From Planctomycetota bacterium (GTDB taxonomy: Bacteria; Planctomycetota; Planctomycetia; Pirellulales; Pirellulaceae), in assembly GCA_014238905.1 (NCBI GenBank), contig JABAAE010000009.1, forward strand, positions 62,001 through 126,000: 64,000 nucleotides of DNA, read 5' to 3'. A program made the translations under genes and the position numbers. This document shows, piece by piece, positions 10,241 to 20,731 of this stretch (its first letter is position 1; the number at the start of each line of letters is the position of its first letter). The notes beneath the pieces were generated by a model. It did no database searches, was not told the DNA's origin, and saw nothing but the letters and a program-made list of their open reading frames with translations.

Positions 10241-11275
10241 ATGAATCAAACACTCACCGCGGGTCTATTACTGATTCTCACGACCAATTCCCTCACCGCC
10301 CAGCTCATCCCCGAAAACGACAGCTGGTTGACCTACCGTGGCAAACAGGGACCTGGAAAGGGAAAACAGATCATCCTGATTTCTGCGGAGCAAGAGTACC
10401 GCAGTGAACAGTCGATGCCAATGCTGGCTAAAATCTTGGCTTTTCGGCATGGTTTCGACTGTACCGTTTTATTCGGGGTCAACGAAAACGGACAGGTAGA
10501 TCCCACGATGCCAGTTTACCCAAAGAAGGACCAGGAAAAGAACTTTAAAAATCACAGTATCCCAGGACTGCAACATCTCGAAAAAGCCGATCTGGTCATT
10601 TTCTTTACACGGTTGCTTACGCTCCCGATCGATCAACAAGAGCAAATCGTCAATTACATCGATTCGGGCAAACCCATCATTGGCTTACGAACGGCGAATC
10701 ATGGTTTCAGGAGAGCACTTCCTTACAAGATCAAAGGTGAACAAGTCCGGTTTGGTCAGGACGTCCTGGGCGGGACTTTTCTCGGCCATCACGGTAACTG
10801 GCATCGCGATTCAACCAAGGGCATTCTGGTGGACAAAAATAAAAATCATCCAATTCTCCGGGGCGTTAAAGACGTTTGGGGTCCCTCAGATGTTTATCGT
10901 ACTTATCCAAAAGACAAGGGACTTCCTGCAGATTGCACAGCATTGGTTCTCGGCCAACCCTTAATCGGGCGTGAATATGGTGGAAAAGCCAATCCCGAAA
11001 AGGAGCCTCTTCCCATAGCCTGGGTGAAAGAATGGAAAACCAGCCAAGGGCAAAAGGCTCGAGTGTTTCACTCTACGATGGCAAGTGGCAAAGACCTTCA
11101 AAGCAGGGACCTTCGCCGACTCATCGTTAACGCTTCGTATTGGTGTCTAAATCGGGAGACCAAAATCAGCGCAGACGCCAACGTGGAATACGTTGGCTCA
11201 TATGAACCACTGGTAAGCGGATTCAATTACCCACAACTGGGAGTCACGCCTAAAATGCCTCAGGAATACCGTTAA
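10241..11275 (+). CDS. Secreted ThuA-like domain protein
   Basis: 344 aa with a signal peptide (NQTLTAGLLLILTTNSLTAQ) and GAGG-type ribosome-binding sequence (cGAGGaccag) before ATG 10241. The core resembles the ThuA-like/class I glutamine-amidotransferase-like fold: KQIILISAEQEYRSEQSMPMLAKIL, ADLVIFFTRLLTLP, IVNYIDSGKPIIGLRTANHGF, and FLGHHGNWHRD. Planctomycetes carry many such proteins, often thought to act on sugars or trehalose-related compounds, but the biochemical role is not established. It sits 289 bases after purK and is probably an independent unit. Confidence 0.85.
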   Translation: MNQTLTAGLLLILTTNSLTAQLIPENDSWLTYRGKQGPGKGKQIILISAEQEYRSEQSMPMLAKILAFRHGFDCTVLFGVNENGQVDPTMPVYPKKDQEKNFKNHSIPGLQHLEKADLVIFFTRLLTLPIDQQEQIVNYIDSGKPIIGLRTANHGFRRALPYKIKGEQVRFGQDVLGGTFLGHHGNWHRDSTKGILVDKNKNHPILRGVKDVWGPSDVYRTYPKDKGLPADCTALVLGQPLIGREYGGKANPEKEPLPIAWVKEWKTSQGQKARVFHSTMASGKDLQSRDLRRLIVNASYWCLNRETKISADANVEYVGSYEPLVSGFNYPQLGVTPKMPQEYR

Positions 11276-11724
11276 CCAGCATCGCAATTCCCACCGCCAG
11301 ACAGCTGTGAATCAATCCGTTCTTTGGACGATCTGCACACCCAAAAAATCTTCGGACACGATTCGAGGGATTCTCGATCGGCAGGGGACCAACGGTGCGT
11401 GTTTAGGGGACCGTCCAATTCACGGTTAAGCCTTTGGCTTACCACTGCTTAGGCTGACGCCCCTTCAAACCCGATTCTGTTTCGTTTAAAAAAGGAATGC
11501 CGGCCGGTCGTTGTGCATCGCTTAGCGTACTACCAATAGTGACCGTCTAGCTTGTGAAGCGGAAGGATTCACCTGAACTGTTCTAGCGACCAGTTTTTTG
11601 ATTCATCGATTTCCTACCGGACGAGGACGGTCTTTTTAACAAACCGGCCATCATTGGCGTCGTTGCCAAGGGCAAAGAATTCATCTCCAAGCACTTAATC
11701 AAATAAAATTTTCAACAGGATAAT
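11276..11724. other. Intergenic region upstream of ctaA, no gene seen
   Basis: About 450 bases without a supported gene. On the minus strand around 11625-11700 a short run reads GDEFFALGNDANDGRF, faintly like a signal-peptidase or propeller fragment, but it is closed by stops on both sides. No RNA gene seen. Confidence 0.35.
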
Positions 11725-12744
11725 ATGATCGTCAATCGGCTGGCATGGATCGGACTGATCTCGGTAATATTCTTGGTCTTGGCCGGAGCAACAGTCCGAG
11801 TGACCGGGTCCGGTTTAGGGTGTCCTGACTGGCCGTTTTGTTGGGGTTGCTGGGTACCGCCGACCGATGCCAAACAAATTGACATTGCCAGTCTGGATCT
11901 GGAAAAATTCAAAAAGCATGCCACCCGCAAAGGCATTGACCCAGAAACGATTACGCGAGAGACGATATTAGAAAGTTTTAACCCGGTGCAAACCTGGATC
12001 GAATATGGCAACCGCCTGGCGTCCCTTCCGCTGGGACTGGCCACCCTGCTTTTAGCGTTTTCGTCTTTACTGGCAAAAATCCCCGAGGCACGCCGCAAAC
12101 ACCGATGGTGGATTATCGTACTTTCGTGGTTTTGCCTGTTGGATGTTGTCGCCAATGCCATCATGGGTGCCATGGTCGTTCGAAGCGGGTTACAACCAGG
12201 AATTATTACGCTCCACATGGCGTTAGCATTTCTGCTGATTGCGGTGCTGACAACTGTGATTTGGTTGACACGCCCCAGCCATGTCGAAACGACAAACTTG
12301 CATCGTTCCAGGAAAAAGCTTCTTTGGATTTCGTTGCTGTTCTTCGCATGCCTCTTCTGCGAAGGCCTTCTAGGCAGCCAACTTCGCGAACACACCGATG
12401 AACTGGGCATTGCAGCCGATGAAACAGATCGTCGTCAGTGGGTTGAGATGCTTGCTCCCACTCTGATTTACAAGGTCCATCGCAGCTTTTCGTGGAGTCT
12501 GCTCCTGACTTCGGGGTTACTTTATTTTTTTGCAAATCGTTCGACATCAGTCCAATCTGGGGAACCACGACTGATCTTGCTGATGGTGGTCGCCATGATG
12601 GTAATGGGTGTGGTCTTAGCGCACATCGCTATTTTCCAAGTCGTGCAAGTGCTTCATGTCGGGACCACGTCAGTTCTACTTGCGGTCACCTGGCACTGGA
12701 TTCTACGGTTATTTTCAAACGCTTCTGAACCCGAACAGGATTGA
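11725..12744 (+). CDS. ctaA: Heme A synthase, COX15/CtaA family
   Basis: Integral membrane protein that oxidises the C8 methyl of heme O to the formyl of heme A for aa3-type cytochrome oxidase. 339 aa with about eight membrane segments. The first is followed by the family motif TVRVTGSGLGCPDWPFCWG (23-41). Conserved histidines are visible at H164 (ITLHMALAF), H252 (YKVHRSFSW) and H311 (QVLHVGTTS). The first heme-ligand motif reads WIEYGNRL (E93, N96), with Asn where the B. subtilis-type enzymes have His. AGGATA precedes ATG 11725. CtaB and oxidase subunits are not in the window. Confidence 0.92.
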   Translation: MIVNRLAWIGLISVIFLVLAGATVRVTGSGLGCPDWPFCWGCWVPPTDAKQIDIASLDLEKFKKHATRKGIDPETITRETILESFNPVQTWIEYGNRLASLPLGLATLLLAFSSLLAKIPEARRKHRWWIIVLSWFCLLDVVANAIMGAMVVRSGLQPGIITLHMALAFLLIAVLTTVIWLTRPSHVETTNLHRSRKKLLWISLLFFACLFCEGLLGSQLREHTDELGIAADETDRRQWVEMLAPTLIYKVHRSFSWSLLLTSGLLYFFANRSTSVQSGEPRLILLMVVAMMVMGVVLAHIAIFQVVQVLHVGTTSVLLAVTWHWILRLFSNASEPEQD

Positions 12745-12764
12745 CCGCTGGAATCACAAAATGA

Positions 12765-14066
12765 CTAATTGGCAATTTTATAGATGAATTGATCTGTGCG
12801 GATGTACATCGCACCCCCAGAAAAAGCAGGTGTGGCAAAGGTCCGTCCTGGCAATTCATTCTTCCCTAGAATTTCAAATTCTTTGCCCGAACTGACCCAC
12901 GTTGCCAAACCCAGTTCATTCAAGAAAAGGACGTTCCCATTGGCATAGACAGGAGAAGCCGAGTAATTCCCTTTTAATCGTTCCATCCATATTCGCTCGC
13001 CTGACTTTACGTTCACACAGGAAGCAATGCCATTGTCAGAAACAAAGTATAGATTTTCTCCCACCAGTATTGGCGACGGCGTACTGGGAGCTCCACGTTT
13101 GATTCGCCATGCAATATGGGATTCGGTCACGTCACCCTGACCACCGAGTCTGACGGCGATTAATTCTGGATGGTCATAGTCATGATTGTAGATGACTAAC
13201 CCATGCCCCACGACTGGTTGTGGAACAACGGACCACCCCGGGGCAACCACCTTCCAGATTTCTTTTCCGGTACCCGGATCATAGGCCGCAAGCAAGTCTG
13301 CACCGGGAGCTAACAACTGGGTATTACCTTCGACAGTCGCCACTTTGGGCGTTGCAAATGCAAACCGGATACGCGCCTTTTCTGACCTTTTAGTTTTCCA
13401 GATCACATTTCCAGTTCGGATGTCCAACGCTGCAACAAACGGGTTATCCCTTCCATCGCAGGTTACCATCAACTTTCCATCGTGGAGCACCGGAGATCCA
13501 CCACTCCCATGCTGAGGCGAATAATTCAAATCCAAACATTTCCACAACAACTTTCCATCGACCGTCGACAATCTCGCAGTTCCCAATGTGCCAAAGTGAA
13601 CAAACACCGACCCCTCGTGGAATAATGCTGTCGGACTGGCGTGGCTGTTTTTCTTGTGAATCGAGGGCATCTTGGCAACCCGATTAATCTCTCGATCCCA
13701 CACTATTTCGCCTGTCGATTCGTTTAATGCCAATGCCCGCAACGAAAGTCCGTCTTCTTTTTCCGTCGCAGTTGTCAAAAAGATCTTTCCATCACCGACC
13801 ACTGGTGAAGACCAACCGAGTCCAGCAATGCTGGTCTTCCAAACAACATTTTCAGTGCCTGACCAATTTGCAGGCGAATTCGGGCCGCTTGCATGCCCGT
13901 CAGAGTTTGAACCTCGAAATTGTGACCACCCCGTATCAGTTGACTGATTTTTTTTCGTTTGCAAATCCTGTATTGGCATACCCTTGAGTTGGGTGGCCGG
14001 GAAATCAATGCAGAACATTAGGATGACGGGAGAGACGAAGTGACAGGCCGCGGAAACGATCTTCAT
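12765..14066 (-). CDS. Secreted PQQ-like beta-propeller protein
   Basis: 433 aa. ATG 14066 opens on a signal peptide (KIVSAACHFVSPVILMFCIDF); the open frame runs 35 codons further upstream but without coding character. After the signal comes WSQFRGSNSDGHASG, then repeated blade motifs such as VWKTSIAGLGWSSPVVGDGKIF, ALDIRTGNVIWKT, AYDPGTGKEIWKV and NVKSGERIWMERL, typical of the PQQ-like/quinoprotein beta-propeller fold. Probably periplasmic. The function is unknown; in planctomycetes these are often scaffolds or oxidoreductase relatives without proven PQQ. Convergent with ctaA, 20 bases between stops. Confidence 0.9.
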   Translation of the reverse strand: MKIVSAACHFVSPVILMFCIDFPATQLKGMPIQDLQTKKNQSTDTGWSQFRGSNSDGHASGPNSPANWSGTENVVWKTSIAGLGWSSPVVGDGKIFLTTATEKEDGLSLRALALNESTGEIVWDREINRVAKMPSIHKKNSHASPTALFHEGSVFVHFGTLGTARLSTVDGKLLWKCLDLNYSPQHGSGGSPVLHDGKLMVTCDGRDNPFVAALDIRTGNVIWKTKRSEKARIRFAFATPKVATVEGNTQLLAPGADLLAAYDPGTGKEIWKVVAPGWSVVPQPVVGHGLVIYNHDYDHPELIAVRLGGQGDVTESHIAWRIKRGAPSTPSPILVGENLYFVSDNGIASCVNVKSGERIWMERLKGNYSASPVYANGNVLFLNELGLATWVSSGKEFEILGKNELPGRTFATPAFSGGAMYIRTDQFIYKIAN

Positions 14067-14389
14067 ATTCTTAGACAGGAAATAGAATAAAGGCAGGGCA
14101 GAAAAAACAGTCGATCCAAATTTGATCGATCCAGAACAATGTTGCTTGTCTTCAGTATAGCAAATTACCATCCAAAACGAACTCCTGACACCGCCAGACT
14201 GTCACCTCTTGCACCTGCTATGGAATAGCCTGACGTGATGTCCGCCAAACCGAATTGAAGCGACGCACCCAATCGTCCCTGCCGCCGACCAACGGATTCC
14301 CAAACCACCACCAAACTGATCCATAGGACGGGGGGCGGAGTTCTATCAAGATTGGCAAATCCAATAAAATCCCCCGCAACCGATCACTT
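14067..14389. other. Intergenic region between two minus-strand genes
   Basis: About 320 bases between the stop of the giant protein gene and the start of the beta-propeller gene. It should hold the propeller promoter. No RNA gene or clear terminator hairpin recognised. Confidence 0.35.
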
Positions 14390-17300
14390 TTATCTTTTGG
14401 GTGGGATAGCCTCTCGGACAGATGCTCCCAAGGTGTCATTCATCACCAACACGCTAAACCGCTCGACATTATCAAGATCGTTGGTACTAAGCGAAGTGTA
14501 ATCAAATCTCCCTCTAAGATCCGTGTAGCCATCCTTGTAAAACCGAACGTTACCATCCTTCATTTGGGCATACACCTTGCAATAGGTTTTTGGGACTTGC
14601 CGACCGGTTTTGGCATCCACGACTTTCAACTGGCCGTAGGATTCAATCATCTGAATATTCATGGCGTGGGCATAGTAAGCCTGAGACTTCAACTGCTGTC
14701 CGCCGGAAATTTCCACCAAGACGTTGCTACGATCAAGCTCTTTAGGTAGATCCCACTTATGCACCCCTGCGGCGTTTGGCAAATCAATCCATACCGATTT
14801 TTTGGGGCGAATATAGGTCAGTTCGCCTGAAAACTGCTGGACGAAAGGATTGCGACTGAATAACAACTCGACATCCATGACATAATAATTGACCTGAACC
14901 CTCTCTACATTTTGATAATTGATTTCGATTTGCTTCGCATCAACTTTAAAATCAAATGACGGCGTTTGGATTGCCAGATTGTCCTGAACATTCTCTCTAT
15001 TTTCATTGTCAACGAGATCTGTTCCCTTGCCATCTAGCTCGTTGAGCTGGTTGCCAATTTCCAGAAAGACGTTCCGCCATCGATCGACAGGATATTTATT
15101 ATATTTGGTGACCAATGCCCTCGCGATTTTGGGCTCGGTGTTCAACATGTCCAGGTAGGCGGCCATGTAATCGTATTGCAAACGACTTACCAATGCATCA
15201 ACACTTATTCTCGCAAAAAACTCTTTGGCTTCAGAAAGTCGGTCCTGCAGGATCATGTAGTAAGTCAGCCCTAAGAGTTCTTGGTTTCCCAAGTTTTTAC
15301 GACAACCGGCCATCCATAAGAGTCGGTGATACTGTTCATGGAATCGATTGTTGAGAATGTGACGTTGCTGCCCCAGCTGATGTGCCCGAGCATTGATCAA
15401 TGGTTCATATTCGAGATGCTCATAGGTCCGCCTCCAAACGCGGTCGTTGGTCAGCAATTCGCAATCGATGAATGAACCTGTTTGATTTACAAATCCGTCA
15501 TTAAAATTCAGGTATTGCCGAATGTTATCCACAACATCATGCTTCACTGAATAAGCCCACAATACCGGTTCAAAGACATGGTTCTTTCCGAGGTAGTCAA
15601 CAACCCGGCTGAACATGGCTTTCTCCTGCAACCTCCAGGCAACCCTTTTTAAATCAGTCCGCTGCAAGTTATGGGCGGCGAGATAATCCAACACTTCTTG
15701 GTCGGTGCCATTTTGCGAAATATAGTCCCAGGATGACTTGTCAACTTTGCTAGGTTGGTCGACAACATGAAACGTCATTGCCTCGGCAAACGCGATCACT
15801 TCTTCGTTACGCGCCACATTCACTGGATAATGTTCATACTCCCCTGATTCCGGGAAATAAAACCAATATTCAACGGACGATGTTCGGTAGGGATCCAATT
15901 CTAAATGCAGACTTCTGGTTGCCCGAGTGCCTTTTAACGGCAATGAGCCTTTGGGAATCTGTAGCAAAAGATCTATCTTCTGTTTTGCCGAAGTCGGATT
16001 GGTCACGACCACTTGGCAACCGTACGCGGCTCGTTTGACAAACTCGTCGGTAATAAAATTGTCGATGCGATCAGACCCATCGTATCGGTACCGATTCTTG
16101 AGATCGAAAAAGTTTTGACTAACCAACACAGAAGTTTCTTTTCTACCATCCTTTGCCGGCCGAATCTGGTCATGGTACATCAACAACGGAGAACCCGCTG
16201 TGAGAGTGAGTTTGTTGTCTTTGGTTTCTGTATCGTGCTTGCCTTTTTTCCACTGCAAATCTAATACCGAAATGGCAAACATCATTTCGGTAAAGTTCCG
16301 AGACGCCTCGGCGACGTGAACCGAATAAAAAGGCACATCCTCCGGGTGAGTGGAATAATCGCGCCAAAACCTGTTCACACCGACAAGATTCTTGTCCTGC
16401 TGTGCAATCAGAAGTTTGTAATAGTTATTTTCAGCCCATTCCTGTGTGGTGTCAGCCTGTCGAAACAGCTGCTGTACCGCTTGCCGTTTACGCTGAAATT
16501 CTCCCTTGTAAAATAATTTATCCTCGGATTTCCCCTTCAATCCCGATTTTTTCTCTCCCATGCTTGTACTTCGGTCCTTCGATTTGTTTGCTTGGAGAGC
16601 CCGACCATCGATACCCCCTGTTATAGCTTCCGCTTGCCCCCTCCTTCCAGAACTACGCCCTCCGCCGGCGGCGCTAGGTGAGTTGGGAGCGGCCGAGCCT
16701 AAGAAAGCCGATTTTTCTTTCGCATCAGAAATCATCTCATCCCGCACCAACCCCAATTTTCCGTTCAAATCTCCCGACTCTGTTTCCAAAGCATTACCTT
16801 GTACCGCAAAGCCAAATAGCTGATCAAAACGGGATTGTAATATTGGGGATAAATCGTAGGACTCGCGTATATTTCGGCTAGTAAACTGCGGCTCATTACC
16901 CAAGGCTTGTGACAACAAAATCCGTTCAACTGTGTTCAGCTGATTGAACGCCCAAGGATCCGCAAAGAGACTAACATCCGAATCAAGTAGCCAGTAATCC
17001 AGAAATGTCTTGTCTTTTTTATTAGCGATATAGGGCTTCACAACAGAGCCAAAAAACTCCGGATCTTTTTTATAAAGGAAGAAATTCAATTCGTGGCAAG
17101 CATATTTTGAATAGGTCGCAAGCTTTTCATCGATTTTCTTTTCATTCCAATCCAAAACAAATCTAAACTCAGCAAGATTACTGTCATTACTTAAGGTAGA
17201 AAAAAGTCGATAAACATCGGAAAGGTTATCGTAAATCTCGAAGTCCCCGGTAGCCGCGTCAGTGATATCAAAGGTCTGACCTTGCTTGACTAAGGAAACC

Positions 17301-20300
17301 TCTTTTTTCCTTGCAAATCGTTTCGCAGGTTCCAAACCAAGCACCAATCGCAAATCTTGCGGTTCGAGGGGAGTTTCCTCAAAAGATCGTTCTTGAGCCG
17401 CAGAATTTGTGGCTGTAATTGCACAGACATGAATATGTTGCCTCCCCTGCAACAACTCATTTTCGATCTCAATACGGCCGTTATCATCTGGTTTAAGATT
17501 CAGAAGAACAATCGATCCCGAAGGAAGAAAATCCAGGCTTGACTCATCCGTATTACCAACTAGCTCTTTTGCTTTTTTCGCTGCACGCCGTGAAGCAGAG
17601 TCGACGCTATCGTCTGACGCTCCAAAATCCGTTCCGGTTTTAGCGGACTGGCGACTCGTTTGAGTCGATCGCACCGCCCAGGGCTGCAAAAGCAGACCGG
17701 GACGTTTCAGCATTATCCCGGGATATTTTTCAGCGTACTTGCGGTCCAGAATGTACTGGTATTCATCACCTATTTTTCGCCCTGCCAGGTAAAGCGACTG
17801 AGACTGCGGCAACATCGTCAGGCCGGGTTCCAATTCATTGAGAGCCAACTGACCGAAAATATCAAACCGGGGCACATAACGTGTTGCGACAACATGCACT
17901 CTCGAAAACTCGTCGGAATTAACGAGTTGAACAACGGTCTTGTCCAATTTGCGATTGACTGATTTTATCTGAATCGGTTTCTGTTGTTTCAATTCCAATT
18001 GTCGATGCTGATTGACAGCTTGATTCGCCACCTTCTTTCCGTTGGTGATCTTCAAGTTGATCGATCGCTTGTTTTTTAGCACCAGGAGATAATCACCCCG
18101 TTTCAATTTAGAAATCGTTAACATTCCATTACCAAGGTTAACGTGATCAAAAAGATCCCTGATAAAGGTGCCACCTCGCATTTCCATTAAGGCAACATCT
18201 TGATGACCAAGATTGACATCATCTTCGGAAAAAGGAACTTCGATCACTTCACCCTCTACTGCGAAGAGAGATGAAGTGTAGGAGTTTCCCAACCTTTGCA
18301 GATTCCATTGACGCCTGGTTCCCTCAGGTCCGGTCACTGTTAATGAAACAATTCCCTTTAAAGTGCCGAGTTTGATACGACCACTCATGCTCGTCTGCAA
18401 GGGAAGATTGACGGCATCTTTAAAGTCGCGGTGCTTCAGTGACAACTGAACCGAGCGGCCAACTCGCTGTTCCCCGGTCTTGCCGAGCATGTTCAGGAAA
18501 TACTCTTCCGAGATCTTTTGCAGGTGCAAATCTTCGACTTTCACATCTGCATCGATACGATTAACGTAAAACGTCTCCGTCGAAGAAAGGATAACATCCT
18601 TTCCCTGGCTTAAATTCCGGACTTTGGCGGTAAGGGCCAGCGTCAAACCTTGGAGACGAGACGGAACTTTAAATTCGTGAATTGATTCCCGATCTTCAAA
18701 AAGTTCAAGATCTTTGATGACTTTGCTAGAGGCGGTACCATCCAAATCAGTCGATTCCATGCGCAGCATCACTTCATCCAGCAGTTTCACAGAAACCGGG
18801 ATGCCATTGACGGTCACCTGTGGTCGAATAATGACCTTCGCGGTTGCCCCCTTGACCAGAGACTCCCGGTCAACATGAAAACCGACATGTAGTGCGTATG
18901 CTTCCGATTGATGGGAAAAACTATCCAGATCGCTAAAACCTCCCTGGGAGATAATTAGTGGAACCCTTCCTGGTTGGGTACTGAAAGGAACAGTGATCCG
19001 CCCTGTTTTGTCAGGTTGATACTGCGATCCCAACATCCAAACCGAGGCATCGCTGACGACCCGATTTTTTTCGTCAACAATGGTCAGCTCATGACCGGCT
19101 GGTGTGACATTGTCAATGTACCTGAGTTGCCCTTTGCGAATGAGTGCGCGACTGCTTTTACGATTCCCAATAAAGTCGATGATATAAACACCGCGATTAT
19201 CCAATTCTGGAAATTCAAATTTTCGCTTAACTCTAAGGAATGGACTCTCTTTGTACTCGAACGTAAATTCTTTGTTTGGCAACAGGCCATCTAATTCAAT
19301 ATTGGTGTCAACCGGTCGCCGTTGATCCCGATAGAAATTCGACGTGTTGATCTCAAACACCTTGACGATTAATTTCTCAACATTTTTGACGTTGACTTCG
19401 ACCGAAACAGGATCTTCCGCTGAAAACCTTTGCTTGCTCGTAAAGGCGAAATCCAAATCAACACGGTTTCGAAGATTCTTATAATCAATTGCAGAAATAT
19501 AAGATGACAATGTCACTGGATCTCCCAGTCCGTTGACAATTTTGGTTTCGGCAAAATTCTTTTTCAAATAGCCATAATGAATGTATTTTTCGTATTGTTT
19601 GTAATCCTGGTCCTTGAGGAAAAAATGCTGTAGGTAACTGCGAATGAGTGGTTCATCATTTCCGATAGCGGGATACAGAGTTTGCGGCTTATAGTTTTGA
19701 TTGAAATTAATCTTGGTGGAGCTAAATTCTCTTTGCCGGTGGTATTTCGCCTCAATGTAGACCGCTTCCCGCGGCAACTTCACATAGTCCAGAAAACGTT
19801 TGCGATCGTAAACACCCTGGGAGCGGTCAAACAGCAGTCGGTGATACAAGACATGAGCTTTCAGGGTGTTGTATGACGGCGACAACCTCTTGACGAAATC
19901 CCAAAGCTCTGTGAGCTGTTGTTGCTGTGCCTGTTTACTGGATTCAAAATGAACGTCCGGATTAGGACGTATCTTGGAAAGGTAAGTATTAACGAAGTTT
20001 CCGTTGTTCATTAGCCGGGGTTTGATGTTGGCAAAGTTCAACAATTGTTGCTTAGTAAGCAACCGGTGAACGGCAAGCTGACCAAATTCATGGACGTCTT
20101 CGGAAAGGTAGCCACTCAAGAGGGCGACGAGTTTGGGATGATCGGGAATACTCACCCGAGCCAGTGCATGATAAAGATGGCCCTTGGAGAGTTTTGCATC
20201 CAACAACCAGTCAATGGCAGATTGTTCGAAACCGCGGGTATCAGGGTGACGGGCAAGAGCCTTGGAGCTAAGTGTTTTACGGTCGATCAAAACTTGATCC

Positions 20301-20731
20301 AGTACCGACGGAAGAGAGGGACCGGCCAATGTCTCTCGCTGATGATTGAAATTTAGATTCAGATATTCCTTCAGGTAAACAAGAGATTTCTCGGGATTCT
20401 TGGAATACGTCAGTAGCATCTGGCGATTGACAATTTCACGAGCTTTACCAGAAATATTCTGTTTTGCCCGTAGTGGCGAGCCATTACTTGGCTTGATCCA
20501 GCTTTTGAGCATCGTTTCGACTTTTTCATACTGCTCGGTATTTTGATAATGAAGACAATGAAAGTAGAAATAGTCTTCGGTGCCAGGAATCAGCTCTTTT
20601 AAGACCGATTCACGATCTTTGGCCAATGCAAATTTTTCAATAAAGCCAATTTCATCAGCTGACACGGCACTGGGAAACAAAAGCTGAACACAAAAAAGAC
20701 AAACGAATGCCAAGTAATTTGAGATCTTCAT
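14390..20731 (-). CDS. Giant secreted multidomain protein, possibly alpha-2-macroglobulin-like
   Basis: 2,113 aa, the largest gene in the window. ATG 20731 opens on a signal peptide (KISNYLAFVCLFCVQLLFPSAVSA) with GGA six bases upstream. Residues about 30-430 look helical and repeat-like (TPR or HEAT type). From about 430 to 1000 there are beta-rich modules, for example PVSVEVNVKNVEKLIVKVFE and, near 615, FHVDRESLVKGATAKVIIRP, which recall macroglobulin (MG) domains. A Gly/Ser/Arg-rich linker lies near 1340-1400. The second half is mixed, with helical tetratricopeptide-like parts, and ends with a beta domain containing KDGYTDLRGRFDYTSLST near 2070. I found no CGEQ thioester motif, so it is not a classical thioester A2M. 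The role is unknown; a surface or periplasmic scaffold or protease trap is a guess. Confidence 0.85.
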   Translation of the reverse strand: MKISNYLAFVCLFCVQLLFPSAVSADEIGFIEKFALAKDRESVLKELIPGTEDYFYFHCLHYQNTEQYEKVETMLKSWIKPSNGSPLRAKQNISGKAREIVNRQMLLTYSKNPEKSLVYLKEYLNLNFNHQRETLAGPSLPSVLDQVLIDRKTLSSKALARHPDTRGFEQSAIDWLLDAKLSKGHLYHALARVSIPDHPKLVALLSGYLSEDVHEFGQLAVHRLLTKQQLLNFANIKPRLMNNGNFVNTYLSKIRPNPDVHFESSKQAQQQQLTELWDFVKRLSPSYNTLKAHVLYHRLLFDRSQGVYDRKRFLDYVKLPREAVYIEAKYHRQREFSSTKINFNQNYKPQTLYPAIGNDEPLIRSYLQHFFLKDQDYKQYEKYIHYGYLKKNFAETKIVNGLGDPVTLSSYISAIDYKNLRNRVDLDFAFTSKQRFSAEDPVSVEVNVKNVEKLIVKVFEINTSNFYRDQRRPVDTNIELDGLLPNKEFTFEYKESPFLRVKRKFEFPELDNRGVYIIDFIGNRKSSRALIRKGQLRYIDNVTPAGHELTIVDEKNRVVSDASVWMLGSQYQPDKTGRITVPFSTQPGRVPLIISQGGFSDLDSFSHQSEAYALHVGFHVDRESLVKGATAKVIIRPQVTVNGIPVSVKLLDEVMLRMESTDLDGTASSKVIKDLELFEDRESIHEFKVPSRLQGLTLALTAKVRNLSQGKDVILSSTETFYVNRIDADVKVEDLHLQKISEEYFLNMLGKTGEQRVGRSVQLSLKHRDFKDAVNLPLQTSMSGRIKLGTLKGIVSLTVTGPEGTRRQWNLQRLGNSYTSSLFAVEGEVIEVPFSEDDVNLGHQDVALMEMRGGTFIRDLFDHVNLGNGMLTISKLKRGDYLLVLKNKRSINLKITNGKKVANQAVNQHRQLELKQQKPIQIKSVNRKLDKTVVQLVNSDEFSRVHVVATRYVPRFDIFGQLALNELEPGLTMLPQSQSLYLAGRKIGDEYQYILDRKYAEKYPGIMLKRPGLLLQPWAVRSTQTSRQSAKTGTDFGASDDSVDSASRRAAKKAKELVGNTDESSLDFLPSGSIVLLNLKPDDNGRIEIENELLQGRQHIHVCAITATNSAAQERSFEETPLEPQDLRLVLGLEPAKRFARKKEVSLVKQGQTFDITDAATGDFEIYDNLSDVYRLFSTLSNDSNLAEFRFVLDWNEKKIDEKLATYSKYACHELNFFLYKKDPEFFGSVVKPYIANKKDKTFLDYWLLDSDVSLFADPWAFNQLNTVERILLSQALGNEPQFTSRNIRESYDLSPILQSRFDQLFGFAVQGNALETESGDLNGKLGLVRDEMISDAKEKSAFLGSAAPNSPSAAGGGRSSGRRGQAEAITGGIDGRALQANKSKDRSTSMGEKKSGLKGKSEDKLFYKGEFQRKRQAVQQLFRQADTTQEWAENNYYKLLIAQQDKNLVGVNRFWRDYSTHPEDVPFYSVHVAEASRNFTEMMFAISVLDLQWKKGKHDTETKDNKLTLTAGSPLLMYHDQIRPAKDGRKETSVLVSQNFFDLKNRYRYDGSDRIDNFITDEFVKRAAYGCQVVVTNPTSAKQKIDLLLQIPKGSLPLKGTRATRSLHLELDPYRTSSVEYWFYFPESGEYEHYPVNVARNEEVIAFAEAMTFHVVDQPSKVDKSSWDYISQNGTDQEVLDYLAAHNLQRTDLKRVAWRLQEKAMFSRVVDYLGKNHVFEPVLWAYSVKHDVVDNIRQYLNFNDGFVNQTGSFIDCELLTNDRVWRRTYEHLEYEPLINARAHQLGQQRHILNNRFHEQYHRLLWMAGCRKNLGNQELLGLTYYMILQDRLSEAKEFFARISVDALVSRLQYDYMAAYLDMLNTEPKIARALVTKYNKYPVDRWRNVFLEIGNQLNELDGKGTDLVDNENRENVQDNLAIQTPSFDFKVDAKQIEINYQNVERVQVNYYVMDVELLFSRNPFVQQFSGELTYIRPKKSVWIDLPNAAGVHKWDLPKELDRSNVLVEISGGQQLKSQAYYAHAMNIQMIESYGQLKVVDAKTGRQVPKTYCKVYAQMKDGNVRFYKDGYTDLRGRFDYTSLSTNDLDNVERFSVLVMNDTLGASVREAIPPKR

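Noticed and set aside
11625..11705. Minus-strand run GDEFFALGNDANDGRF resembling a signal peptidase I or propeller fragment
   Set aside because: Only about 23 codons between stops, with no further family motifs around it; too short to call a remnant.
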